DNA of 55,024 bases from the NCBI GenBank assembly GCA_012959275.1, contig DUDM01000061.1:1-55024 (forward strand). Direction: 5' to 3'. Source of the DNA: Candidatus Poseidoniales archaeon (GTDB lineage: Archaea; Thermoplasmatota; Poseidoniia; Poseidoniales; Poseidoniaceae). The position numbers were made by a program, and so were the translations under genes. Numbering within the stretch: position 1 is the first letter of the stretch; each line of letters begins with the position of its first letter. Positions 41,546 through 49,220 of the stretch are shown piece by piece. A model generated the notes under the pieces. The model did not search any database. It worked only from the letters and a program-made list of their open reading frames with translations, and was not told where the DNA came from.

Positions 41546-43882
41546 CTAAAAGAAGCCAATATTTTGAGCATCTAAGAATACAGACATCATCATCCACAAG
41601 GACAATGGAATCATGATTACGCCGTATGCCCTGAGTAAATCCGCTCTTCCATATTTTCCCAAGAGTACCGAAATTCTACCTGCCATCGATGAAATCATCC
41701 TAGCAACCAATACTACTGTGCCAGAAGTTATTATGCAGCCAATCAGCATAAGTAAGCCCATGCTTATTCCATAACCACTGGTCGTCAATGGGGTAGAAAT
41801 CATTTGAGGAATTAACATCGGTGATGTCATCCAAGAAATCAATCCAACCCACAAACCTAGTTGGAATTCGAGACGAAATTCTTCTTTAGGTTTCCAAAGG
41901 CGGTAGATGCGTGGAGAAAATCCATAGAGTACATTTCCAAGTAACTTGACCTCTAGGGCACAACCCCAAATCATTGTTGCAATCGCTTGGTAAATCAAAT
42001 AACTAGCGATTCCTAACTGGACAAGATACCAAGCCTCTCCACTTAATCCCGTCATTCCAAGAATTGCTACGGGTAAGGCAAAAACTAGGAAACCAAAACC
42101 AGCCGTCAAAACAGTCCCGCCCCAATTTGCACCTGGCGGCAATGGTTCCTCAGGACGCTGCCAATCACTGGTTGGCAAGGAAATCAAAATTAGCGGGAAA
42201 AATGCAGTCCAAAGTAGAGCAATTAGCATCATTGGGCCATTACCAGAGCCTTCTGAAATACCATCGAGTGCTACTTCAACATCTTCGAGAGTAGTACTTT
42301 CTTCCGTCCACCATGCTACATGACCGGAACCATCGATGAGGATTAAGCCATCAGCCATACCAGTAGGTAGACTGGCTGCGACACCTCCATCGTGTTCATC
42401 GAGCATTATCGCCCATTTCCCATCGACCTGTTCATTGAGGGCTTCCAATTCAAAGGGCGCAACTTCTTCTCCGGTTATCAGCATAGCAACACTCATTCGG
42501 TCAGATAGTTTGTCCTGAACCATTTCAAGAACTGATTGATGAGAATACACATTTGGAGAACCTACGATACTAACCGCAATCAGAGTTGCTTCCTTATCCT
42601 CCAATAGATTATCCAAAGACATCGCACTACTATTGTTACCTGCGGTATTCAGAACAAATTGGGGTGCCGGCCAATCATTGTCAATGCGTTCATCGGACGC
42701 TCCCAGATTAGGCATTTGGGAAGTTAGAGGTATCAAAAGGAGGGACATTACCAACATCAACACCATCAAAGGAACTGGAAGAATAATTGATTGCTTTATA
42801 TTCCAGCCTAACCAAAGTAAAACAGAAAGAAATGCCGTTGGTGCTAACCAATATATCGCATTAAAACCATCTTCTTCGGCCCCTTCATCCACGATATGCA
42901 GCCAGCCTTTGAAGTGGCATTCACCAACCATTGTGGTATGGTACCCATCATTTGTCTCCATGCAAAATTGAAGTAAATAATGACCCTTGCCTAATTTAGG
43001 AGTCACATATGTATAAGCGGTTCGAGATTCCTCGACGGTTCGGACATCTTGGGGGTCAGTGAATATTTCAAGAATAGATTCTCGGTCCATAGGCCTTCCA
43101 TCATCGGAATCAAGTGGCCCCCAAACTTCCAACTCGATGCTCCTATATCCTTCCATTCCCCAAGGTCCTAAGGCAATAAAGTCAACATGTGCAAAACCGA
43201 GGTCATCGTAAAGTACACGCGCTTCAGGTTTGAGAAGTTCCCCTTCGAGGACAATTCCGCCGTCGTGGACAATTCCGTTCCACCACAAATCGATTGGTGC
43301 GGTGCAGTCATGCATAACAGATAATGTGACCTCGATAACATCTCCAACGCTTAGATTAAGATTAATTTGAGTTCGATCAAACGTGAAGTTATGAGCCCTA
43401 GTTATCGTTTCTTCTCTAACAATAATCGATTCTGATTCATCAGAATAAACTACTTCTCCACCAGCCTTTACATCCAGAAATATTTGGGTTGGTCTAGTTT
43501 GAATAGCACAGGATGCCAATGGGATGAGGTCGGTTGCGGTGACATGAATAAATCCAGAAACATTGATTTCTGCATCAATCGCCTCAACCAATGGGGGAGA
43601 TTGGATTGAATCGAAAATAGTTCTACGAGTAGCAGAACCTCCAATTCTCATATTACCAGCAGGTTCAGTAGGATAAGGGTTGAGAATAGATAAATGGGTA
43701 TCTGAAGCATCACTGCCATTGAAAAACAATCTATTTTTTTGTGGAATTAGCCATTCCTCTTCACCATGCAGCCAGTCCTTGCCTGCGGCAGATGCATTAG
43801 AAGAAACTACACCAAAAAAGGATGAACCAACAAAGAAACACAGTAACAGGATGCCCAAGGCCTTACCTGTGCTGTGCTTCAT
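41546..43882 (-). CDS. large membrane protein with thioredoxin-like insert
   Basis: About 778 aa from the ATG at 43882. A signal peptide (KALGILLLCFFVGSSFFGVV) leads into a long outside domain of about 300 residues rich in beta-strand. Two membrane spans follow (YWLAPTAFLSVLLWLGW; VPLMVLMLVMSLLLIPL). Then comes a soluble domain of about 130 residues with ATLIAVSIVGSPNVYSHQSVLEMVQ and ADGLILIDGSGHVAWW, reminiscent of a redoxin fold but without a CxxC. The C-terminal third has about six more spans. I do not recognise the whole. A role in envelope redox or transport is possible but not shown. Confidence 0.65.
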   Translation of the reverse strand: MKHSTGKALGILLLCFFVGSSFFGVVSSNASAAGKDWLHGEEEWLIPQKNRLFFNGSDASDTHLSILNPYPTEPAGNMRIGGSATRRTIFDSIQSPPLVEAIDAEINVSGFIHVTATDLIPLASCAIQTRPTQIFLDVKAGGEVVYSDESESIIVREETITRAHNFTFDRTQINLNLSVGDVIEVTLSVMHDCTAPIDLWWNGIVHDGGIVLEGELLKPEARVLYDDLGFAHVDFIALGPWGMEGYRSIELEVWGPLDSDDGRPMDRESILEIFTDPQDVRTVEESRTAYTYVTPKLGKGHYLLQFCMETNDGYHTTMVGECHFKGWLHIVDEGAEEDGFNAIYWLAPTAFLSVLLWLGWNIKQSIILPVPLMVLMLVMSLLLIPLTSQMPNLGASDERIDNDWPAPQFVLNTAGNNSSAMSLDNLLEDKEATLIAVSIVGSPNVYSHQSVLEMVQDKLSDRMSVAMLITGEEVAPFELEALNEQVDGKWAIMLDEHDGGVAASLPTGMADGLILIDGSGHVAWWTEESTTLEDVEVALDGISEGSGNGPMMLIALLWTAFFPLILISLPTSDWQRPEEPLPPGANWGGTVLTAGFGFLVFALPVAILGMTGLSGEAWYLVQLGIASYLIYQAIATMIWGCALEVKLLGNVLYGFSPRIYRLWKPKEEFRLEFQLGLWVGLISWMTSPMLIPQMISTPLTTSGYGISMGLLMLIGCIITSGTVVLVARMISSMAGRISVLLGKYGRADLLRAYGVIMIPLSLWMMMSVFLDAQNIGFF

Positions 43883-44049
43883 ATTGACTGCGTGCAAGAC
43901 TCTATTCAACAACCCTACGCTTCAGTGTCCACCCCAACATTGCGATTCTGACCTGTCAATAATCATCCGAAGCAAGTCGGACTCTCGTGGATTAGTATTC
44001 GGTGAAAGAAGCACTTTGTCTATGGTAGGTAGTTAGAGGTAAATGCGCG

Positions 44050-44544
44050 CTAACCTCCATCTGTACTATTGTTGTTCAAGTCACCAGATGTTGTGTTATT
44101 ACCGGAATCAGACCCATCACTGTTTGAATCATCCGTACTGGTTTCAGGATTATCGACATAACCATCGCAGTCATCATCTCCAATCTCTGCTTGAGCATCG
44201 CAAGTCTCGCTGACTACATCCATGAAGACCACCATGTAGTACCCGAACAGAAGCACGAGAATCGCGATGAAGGACGGAAGCACCCAGTTCCTATCTTCGG
44301 GAATGAAGTATGATTTGAGATTAAATGGCTTTAATTCTCCATCACCTTTCTTCGGCTCGACCTTCTTACGTCGCCTCACTGCTCTGTGTTTCTTCTCCGG
44401 TTTCGGTTCTTCTTCCGGCAATTCTTCCATCTCTTCCTCCACTGGTTCCGAATCTTCTTCCATCTCTTCCTCCACAGGTTCCGATTCTTCTTCTGGCAAT
44501 TCTTCCACGTCTTCCTCTTCCTCTACTGTGTCATCTTTGCTCAT
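44050..44544 (-). CDS. acidic single-pass membrane protein
   Basis: 164 aa. The N-terminal third is a Glu/Pro-rich repeat (EEDSEPVEEEMEE-type units, nearly identical at DNA level), then a basic patch KKHRAVRRRKKVEPKK. One membrane span follows (WVLPSFIAILVLLFGYYMVVFM), then an outside tail with CDAQAEIGDDDCDGYVDN, a calcium-repeat-like segment with two Cys, and a Ser/Asn/Asp-rich end. It starts directly at the stop of the 433-aa membrane gene, so the two are in one operon. No known family; a small surface or adaptor protein. Confidence 0.6.
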   Translation of the reverse strand: MSKDDTVEEEEDVEELPEEESEPVEEEMEEDSEPVEEEMEELPEEEPKPEKKHRAVRRRKKVEPKKGDGELKPFNLKSYFIPEDRNWVLPSFIAILVLLFGYYMVVFMDVVSETCDAQAEIGDDDCDGYVDNPETSTDDSNSDGSDSGNNTTSGDLNNNSTDGG

Positions 44545-45837
44545 TCAGGCCACCCCCTTATCGGTGAAAATTACCACTATCAATGTCGCTACTACTAAGA
44601 ACACGGCAAATCCGATATTCGTCCACCGCTCAAGTTGTTTTGGATCTCCTTCTATTATCCAAGTTGGATTGAAATCATCCTCAGGAGGTTGCATGGCAAC
44701 TAGAACTCTCTTTTCAATTTCAAATGCTAATACTGCACCAAGGAGGAAGCCTGAGACTAATTGGGAAATTCCCAATATCGGTTGAAGTATTTCTGTGATG
44801 GTGGATACCGAGCCAGCCAGCGCCATGATTATCATCGCTCGGCTACCGCGCGGAAGATGGTTTGTTTGAACAAAACCAAATTTCACGCAGAGGAAGAGAA
44901 TAATCAATGGTCTAGCTAATGATTGCATCACCCCGTGTGTCAACAGCGCAAATGATTCTGAAACCGATGCTTCGTTCAAAATTGAGCCAACCAATTCGTA
45001 ATCTACCGATTCCGACTGATAGAAGTAGTATCGTATCATTCCTGCGAACAGCACGAAAACAAGGAAGCCACCTAACAATTTTGAGCCTTGTTTGTTCAAG
45101 TGCATTAGTGCACCTATGAATAATACGAATAAGGTCAAGCCGACGGTCACCAATTCAAAATTCCATGTAAGTGAAGTGAATAGAGGGAAGGGATGTGCAT
45201 AGGCTGGCCAATACGAATAGAACATCTCACCTTCAGTGAAAATGCCCATCCAGTCGAACCAGTTCTTGCCAGCCCACAGAGTGACTGCCATGATGGCGAA
45301 TAGACCAGCCTTATCGGTGGTCTTCTCAAGATTGTCTTCACCGCTGGTTTCAGAAGTCAGGAAATTCCAGCCTATGTAGGTATAGATTATCATCATGATT
45401 ATCACCGCCGGAGACATAGCGAACCACAGCCCCCATCCGGTCTCAGAATAGGCCGGAGTGCCATGTACAAACCATGCTTCCAGGAGATTTATTATCAGTA
45501 GAGCAACGAATATCTTGAGATATGTATCTCCTTTCTTGAACCACGGCATCGGAACGGTGAACATGGCTAGGAAAAAGGCCAGTACTCCAATTCTCCATAA
45601 ATTCCAAACTAGAACACCCATCAAATCAGTGACGAAGTCACCACCTTCTTGGAAATTATATCCAAAGGCCCCTGAAGCCCATTGATAGCCAAGGTGGCAT
45701 AGTAGGAACCACAACATGAATGTCGCCCCCATACGCTGAGTCCATGTTCTGTCATCCTTCTTGAGATGAAGAATCAAGATGAATGTCAATAATAGACCAT
45801 CTAACAAAGCGCCAACAACGGATAATGCCTCAACCAT
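44545..45837 (-). CDS. multi-pass membrane protein, unknown
   Basis: About 430 aa from the ATG at 45837; a GTG three codons earlier is the track start. At least ten hydrophobic segments are visible, such as VVGALLDGLLLTFILIL, ATFMLWFLLCHLGYQW, LWRIGVLAFFLAMFTV, IFVALLIINLLEAWFV, VIIMMIIYTYIGW, LVTVGLTLFVLFIGALM, LGGFLVFVLFAGMIRYYFY, PLIILFLCVKFGFV, AMIIMALAGSVSTITEIL and IGFAVFLVVATLIVVIF. No family motif is recognised. The following gene for an acidic single-pass protein abuts its stop. Its 5' side faces the choline-kinase-like gene divergently over about 80 bases. Confidence 0.7.
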   Translation of the reverse strand: MVEALSVVGALLDGLLLTFILILHLKKDDRTWTQRMGATFMLWFLLCHLGYQWASGAFGYNFQEGGDFVTDLMGVLVWNLWRIGVLAFFLAMFTVPMPWFKKGDTYLKIFVALLIINLLEAWFVHGTPAYSETGWGLWFAMSPAVIIMMIIYTYIGWNFLTSETSGEDNLEKTTDKAGLFAIMAVTLWAGKNWFDWMGIFTEGEMFYSYWPAYAHPFPLFTSLTWNFELVTVGLTLFVLFIGALMHLNKQGSKLLGGFLVFVLFAGMIRYYFYQSESVDYELVGSILNEASVSESFALLTHGVMQSLARPLIILFLCVKFGFVQTNHLPRGSRAMIIMALAGSVSTITEILQPILGISQLVSGFLLGAVLAFEIEKRVLVAMQPPEDDFNPTWIIEGDPKQLERWTNIGFAVFLVVATLIVVIFTDKGVA

Positions 45838-45916
45838 ATTCGACACAGGACTATTAAACCTATTAACCTTCTACCGACAATATAATCAAAAATGCATTTA
45901 TTAAGCCGCCTGATAG

Positions 45917-46807
45917 ATGTGGGTGCTTCTGCATCCAAGCAGAAACCCTCAAATCACCAGAGCAAAAGTTCGCTTCGTGGAAGAGGTACCCAATAGAGAA
46001 GCCGGCAGTGGTATCGGTGATAGTTACCTCTACAAGAGTGAAGAAGGAATTTGGAAAGGCAGCAGAAGCCGCGCCCTTATGTCGGTGCTCAGGGGCCTTG
46101 GATGGAATCTCGCGGCACCTCTGCACATTGAACCCTGCCAATTTGGGCTCAGCAATCACAATTACAAGATTTTTTGCGGCGACTTTGGTCCACTCCTTCT
46201 GAGGATATTCGGGCCGAGCGTCGGAGATACCAACCCAGATGAGAGGCACATTCAGGACTCTGGGTTCGGAGCACATGTAGTGCAGCGTCTTGATTGGGGT
46301 AGACTTGAGACGTGGTTGCCAGGACGGACGATGCAGCGCGGAGATTGCGACAACAACCAGATGTTAGCGGCGCTCGCCCATGAATTGCGTCGCCTGCATA
46401 CGGTGGCTGGCCGGAACCACAACGACCTGAACTTCACCAATGTTCTGGTATGCGACAGTGTAGACTCCCTCGTCATTCACCTTCTCGACTTCGAATATGC
46501 TGGTCCACTTGATCCACCCTTCGACGTCGCCAATTTCTTCTGTGAGTGGATGTATGATTACCAATCGCCTCGGTGGTTTGAGCCAGATTCGACGCGCTTC
46601 CCGTCTGACGCACAGGCTCGCTCCTTCGTCGCACAATATTTGGAAATCACCGATTGCACCGATGGAGAAGTGTCTGCCTTTCTGAAAGAGGTCCAGACGC
46701 GGATTCCGTCCGTACATACATTCTGGATAGATTGGGCCATGAAGAATTTCTCAGATCTAGATGAGTATGTACAATACGCCGAGCAGCGCCAAATCCTTGT
46801 GAAATGA
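45917..46807 (+). CDS. choline/ethanolamine kinase-like phosphotransferase
   Basis: 296 aa, protein-kinase-like fold of the aminoglycoside/choline kinase group. The N-lobe has CQFGLSNHNYKI and LLLRIFG, the nucleotide loop and an Arg/Lys-type strand. The Brenner motif reads HNDLNFTNVLV and the metal-binding strand LLDFEYAGPLDPPFDVANFFCEW, which is the choline/ethanolamine kinase version ('DFEYA....FDIANHFCEW'). Such enzymes phosphorylate choline or ethanolamine for phospholipid head groups. That is unusual for an archaeon, so transfer from a eukaryote or bacterium is likely; GC and codon use look higher than in the genes before it. The start at the ATG 45917 gives about 50 residues before the motif region and is uncertain. 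Confidence 0.8.
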   Translation: MWVLLHPSRNPQITRAKVRFVEEVPNREAGSGIGDSYLYKSEEGIWKGSRSRALMSVLRGLGWNLAAPLHIEPCQFGLSNHNYKIFCGDFGPLLLRIFGPSVGDTNPDERHIQDSGFGAHVVQRLDWGRLETWLPGRTMQRGDCDNNQMLAALAHELRRLHTVAGRNHNDLNFTNVLVCDSVDSLVIHLLDFEYAGPLDPPFDVANFFCEWMYDYQSPRWFEPDSTRFPSDAQARSFVAQYLEITDCTDGEVSAFLKEVQTRIPSVHTFWIDWAMKNFSDLDEYVQYAEQRQILVK

Positions 46808-46825
46808 GATATTCTTTCTCTAACT

Positions 46826-46836
46826 CTTGTGCGTCC
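46826..46836 (+). repeat. half copy of the hairpin repeat
   Basis: CTTGTGCGTCC matches the 3' part of the repeat at 46860-46875 exactly, but the left arm is missing. It lies just after the kinase stop codon, 24 bases before the full copy. Confidence 0.65.
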
Positions 46837-46859
46837 GTTGGAGTATCCTGAGTGGATGT

Positions 46860-46875
46860 GGACGCTTGTGCGTCC
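46860..46875 (+). repeat. hairpin repeat GGACGC-TTGT-GCGTCC (full copy)
   Basis: Perfect 6-bp stem GGACGC/GCGTCC around TTGT, between the convergent 3' ends of the kinase-like and DsbA-like genes. It is the reference copy for the six occurrences in the 46.8-55 kb region. Confidence 0.8.
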
Positions 46876-46896
46876 GGACCAAACTATTCGAATTAC

Positions 46897-47535
46897 TCAA
46901 TTTTGCCCAGTCTCATTCCACTTATACAGAATCTCCTGAGCCGAGGAATAACCATCGCAAAGGAATTGCACCTTTCCATCGCTTTCCAACACCAGACTTG
47001 GAAATGAATAGGCTCCAATTCGCCGCCGAGTGTTGAACCCTGCCTGTAATTTTGTTTCAACCTCTGCTGAGATTATTTCCGCATGGAATTCCCCTTCGTC
47101 AAGACCGAGTTCTGTGGCTAGAGAGCAAAGAACTTCTACATCTGAGGGATTTCTTGCTTCTAAGTAGTAGGCTTGTTGAATTCGGTCGAACATCTCTGGG
47201 CCCTTGTCTGCTGCCGCTATGACGGCACGACAGGCAGGGTAGGTCGACCTGCGCGGTTGACAGTTCTCCCAGAAGTCCCAGTTGAATTCCGCTCCAGTTC
47301 TGTCGTTGACTTGACGCCAAGCCTCTTTGACGTAGGACTTTGTTTCCTCAGGCATAGGCTCATCCGAGTCTCTTGCAAGTCCACCCATCACGAATTCTAT
47401 TTTCACATCCTCACTAATTGCTTTGAAAACTTCATCTCTTGCTTCTCTGAAACCCCAGCACCACGAGCACATTGGGTCAGCCACATAGTAAAGGACGGAT
47501 TCATTTGGGATGCGATCACCTTCGACTCTCCTCAA
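46897..47535 (-). CDS. DsbA-family thiol oxidoreductase
   Basis: 212 aa, thioredoxin fold with an inserted helical domain. VLYYVADPMCSWCWGFREARDEV carries the CxxC active site as CSWC and the DPMCSWCWGF context of the COG3531-type DsbA-like proteins. FVMGGLARDSDEPM follows, and the cis-Pro loop is probably AYSFPSLVLES. No signal peptide is seen, so it acts in the cytosol, perhaps reducing or isomerising thiols. Its start overlaps the stop of the PlsC-like gene (ATGA), so the two are translated together. Partner substrate unknown. Confidence 0.87.
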   Translation of the reverse strand: MRRVEGDRIPNESVLYYVADPMCSWCWGFREARDEVFKAISEDVKIEFVMGGLARDSDEPMPEETKSYVKEAWRQVNDRTGAEFNWDFWENCQPRRSTYPACRAVIAAADKGPEMFDRIQQAYYLEARNPSDVEVLCSLATELGLDEGEFHAEIISAEVETKLQAGFNTRRRIGAYSFPSLVLESDGKVQFLCDGYSSAQEILYKWNETGQN

Positions 47536-49115
47536 CGCATTCGTACTACTTCTGCATCATCGGTTCCTAATGGTGGGTTCTGCCAATCAGCGTCACCTGG
47601 TAATATCATTTCATCGCCCAATGAAGTCAATATTCGAGCAATTGCGAGCTGTTCGTTTCGCAGGGTATCCCACTCAATGCTGTCATCCTTCCACCGCTTC
47701 CATCGTCTGATGACTCTCCATGAACGGGAAGCATTTGCCTGAAGTACAAGATGCGCTCTCCCTGTCAGTGGCCAGAATAATATCAATATCATCCCTACAA
47801 CAATTAAAGGAATATCCGTCAGATATACCAGTAACCAATGCGAAGCAAATAATTCTCTAACCGCACTATTTTCTCCAAGTAACATCCAGATCGTTGCTAC
47901 CGTTATCATCACCCACCAAATTGGGAACAGAAGAATAGAGGAATATACCTTAATCGAACCCAGTGCTGCCTGAGAGGCATTTTTTCGAATAGCGAGGTTG
48001 GTCAGAAGTCGATTGGCATAGTATGGAGGCAATGTACCTAGGATAGCACCCCACGTGACTATTCCTAACATCCAACTCACCGACCACAACCATCGAATGT
48101 TATTGGCGATATATTTCTTGGCCGTCAACTCCTCAGGTTTGGCATCGATATCCAGTGGATGGAGCCCCAACTGGTCCAGATTCTCAAAGTGTGCAGTCGC
48201 CCTTGTTTCAATTTCAGTGGTTCTTTCTGAATCGTGCTTTGCAAGATATTCCCAACCTGCTCTCAGTCGTCTGGCTCCGAGTACAGATTCTGCATATGAT
48301 GGCTTACTTATTGCATCGACACTAGCCCGAGAACGCTCAGCATGAACAATGCTTCTCGCTCTCCATATCAGGTGCCTGTTTTGCCAAGAAGAGGTTGCAT
48401 GGCTGGCTCGCTTCAATTCGTTTTCGATATCCGAAGTCACTTCCTTGACCCATGTTCTTCGCTCAGTTTCATCAGCCGCTGCATCACCACTTCGTTCAGG
48501 GAGTGGGGGTAGGTCCATCGGCCTCTCAACGATGACTGCAGCCCTTTCTCGGAAAGTATGCGCTTCGGAATAGTGGAGGCCAACTGGAATCAATGACGGG
48601 GGTGCTAATCCTTCCTCCTCACTCTGTTCAATCGCCATCTCCATGATTCGAGCAGTGCCAGTTCGGACGCGTTTAACATCAGATTCAGAGTGGGTTGTTC
48701 CTTCTGGGAATATTATCAGTTTTCCACCTCTGGCTACCGCTTCGGCGACTAAGGAAAGTTGGTTTTCATTGTGTTTTTTTGAATCAGTCCCATTACTTTT
48801 TACATCTGAAGAGCGCATTATCGGCAGAGCACCTGAAGCCCTCATTATAGTGCCTAGAATTGGCACCTTGAACAGTGTATGCTTGGCTATCAATGACATC
48901 TTTCCAGGAAGGGTGGCCATCATCAGCATTGGGTCGATTAATCCTGATGGATGCCATGCGATGAATACGGCTCCACCCTCAGAGGGAATGTTCTCATTAT
49001 CGACCACATCCACTTCCCTGAACCATACTTGGACTATCTCTCTCGCCACTACTCGGATGCTACGATATGTCAAATTAGGCCGTTGCTGATTGGCTGGGTC
49101 TTCGGGCCATCGCAT
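47532..49115 (-). CDS. PlsC-like acyltransferase with C-terminal membrane domain
   Basis: 527 aa. The acyltransferase domain shows the catalytic HxxxxD motif as AWHPSGLIDPMLMM and the substrate motif as LIIFPEGTTHSESDVKRVRTGTARI, both standard for 1-acylglycerol-3-phosphate acyltransferases. The C-terminal 200 residues contain three or four hydrophobic spans (LWSVSWMLGIVTWGAILGTL, LFPIWWVMITVATIWMLL, LVYLTDIPLIVVGMILILFW). Archaeal membranes are ether-linked isoprenoid, so a PlsC-type enzyme is notable; it could acylate something other than glycerol phosphate. It overlaps the DsbA-like gene. The downstream tail is basic and Trp-rich. Confidence 0.87.
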   Translation of the reverse strand: MRWPEDPANQQRPNLTYRSIRVVAREIVQVWFREVDVVDNENIPSEGGAVFIAWHPSGLIDPMLMMATLPGKMSLIAKHTLFKVPILGTIMRASGALPIMRSSDVKSNGTDSKKHNENQLSLVAEAVARGGKLIIFPEGTTHSESDVKRVRTGTARIMEMAIEQSEEEGLAPPSLIPVGLHYSEAHTFRERAAVIVERPMDLPPLPERSGDAAADETERRTWVKEVTSDIENELKRASHATSSWQNRHLIWRARSIVHAERSRASVDAISKPSYAESVLGARRLRAGWEYLAKHDSERTTEIETRATAHFENLDQLGLHPLDIDAKPEELTAKKYIANNIRWLWSVSWMLGIVTWGAILGTLPPYYANRLLTNLAIRKNASQAALGSIKVYSSILLFPIWWVMITVATIWMLLGENSAVRELFASHWLLVYLTDIPLIVVGMILILFWPLTGRAHLVLQANASRSWRVIRRWKRWKDDSIEWDTLRNEQLAIARILTSLGDEMILPGDADWQNPPLGTDDAEVVRMR

Positions 49116-49220
49116 CAGGAGGTGTTAGGCTTCTCTCTTTTGAGTACATCACCATACAGCAGGAAAAATATGGCTATTCTGAATCCTGAATCCTTTCTAG
49201 ATTGGGCGCCAGCGGGAGTG

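Noticed and set aside
45863-46276. 137-aa minus-strand ORF opposite the choline-kinase-like gene
   Set aside because: It overlaps the kinase motifs read on the plus strand and shows no family features.
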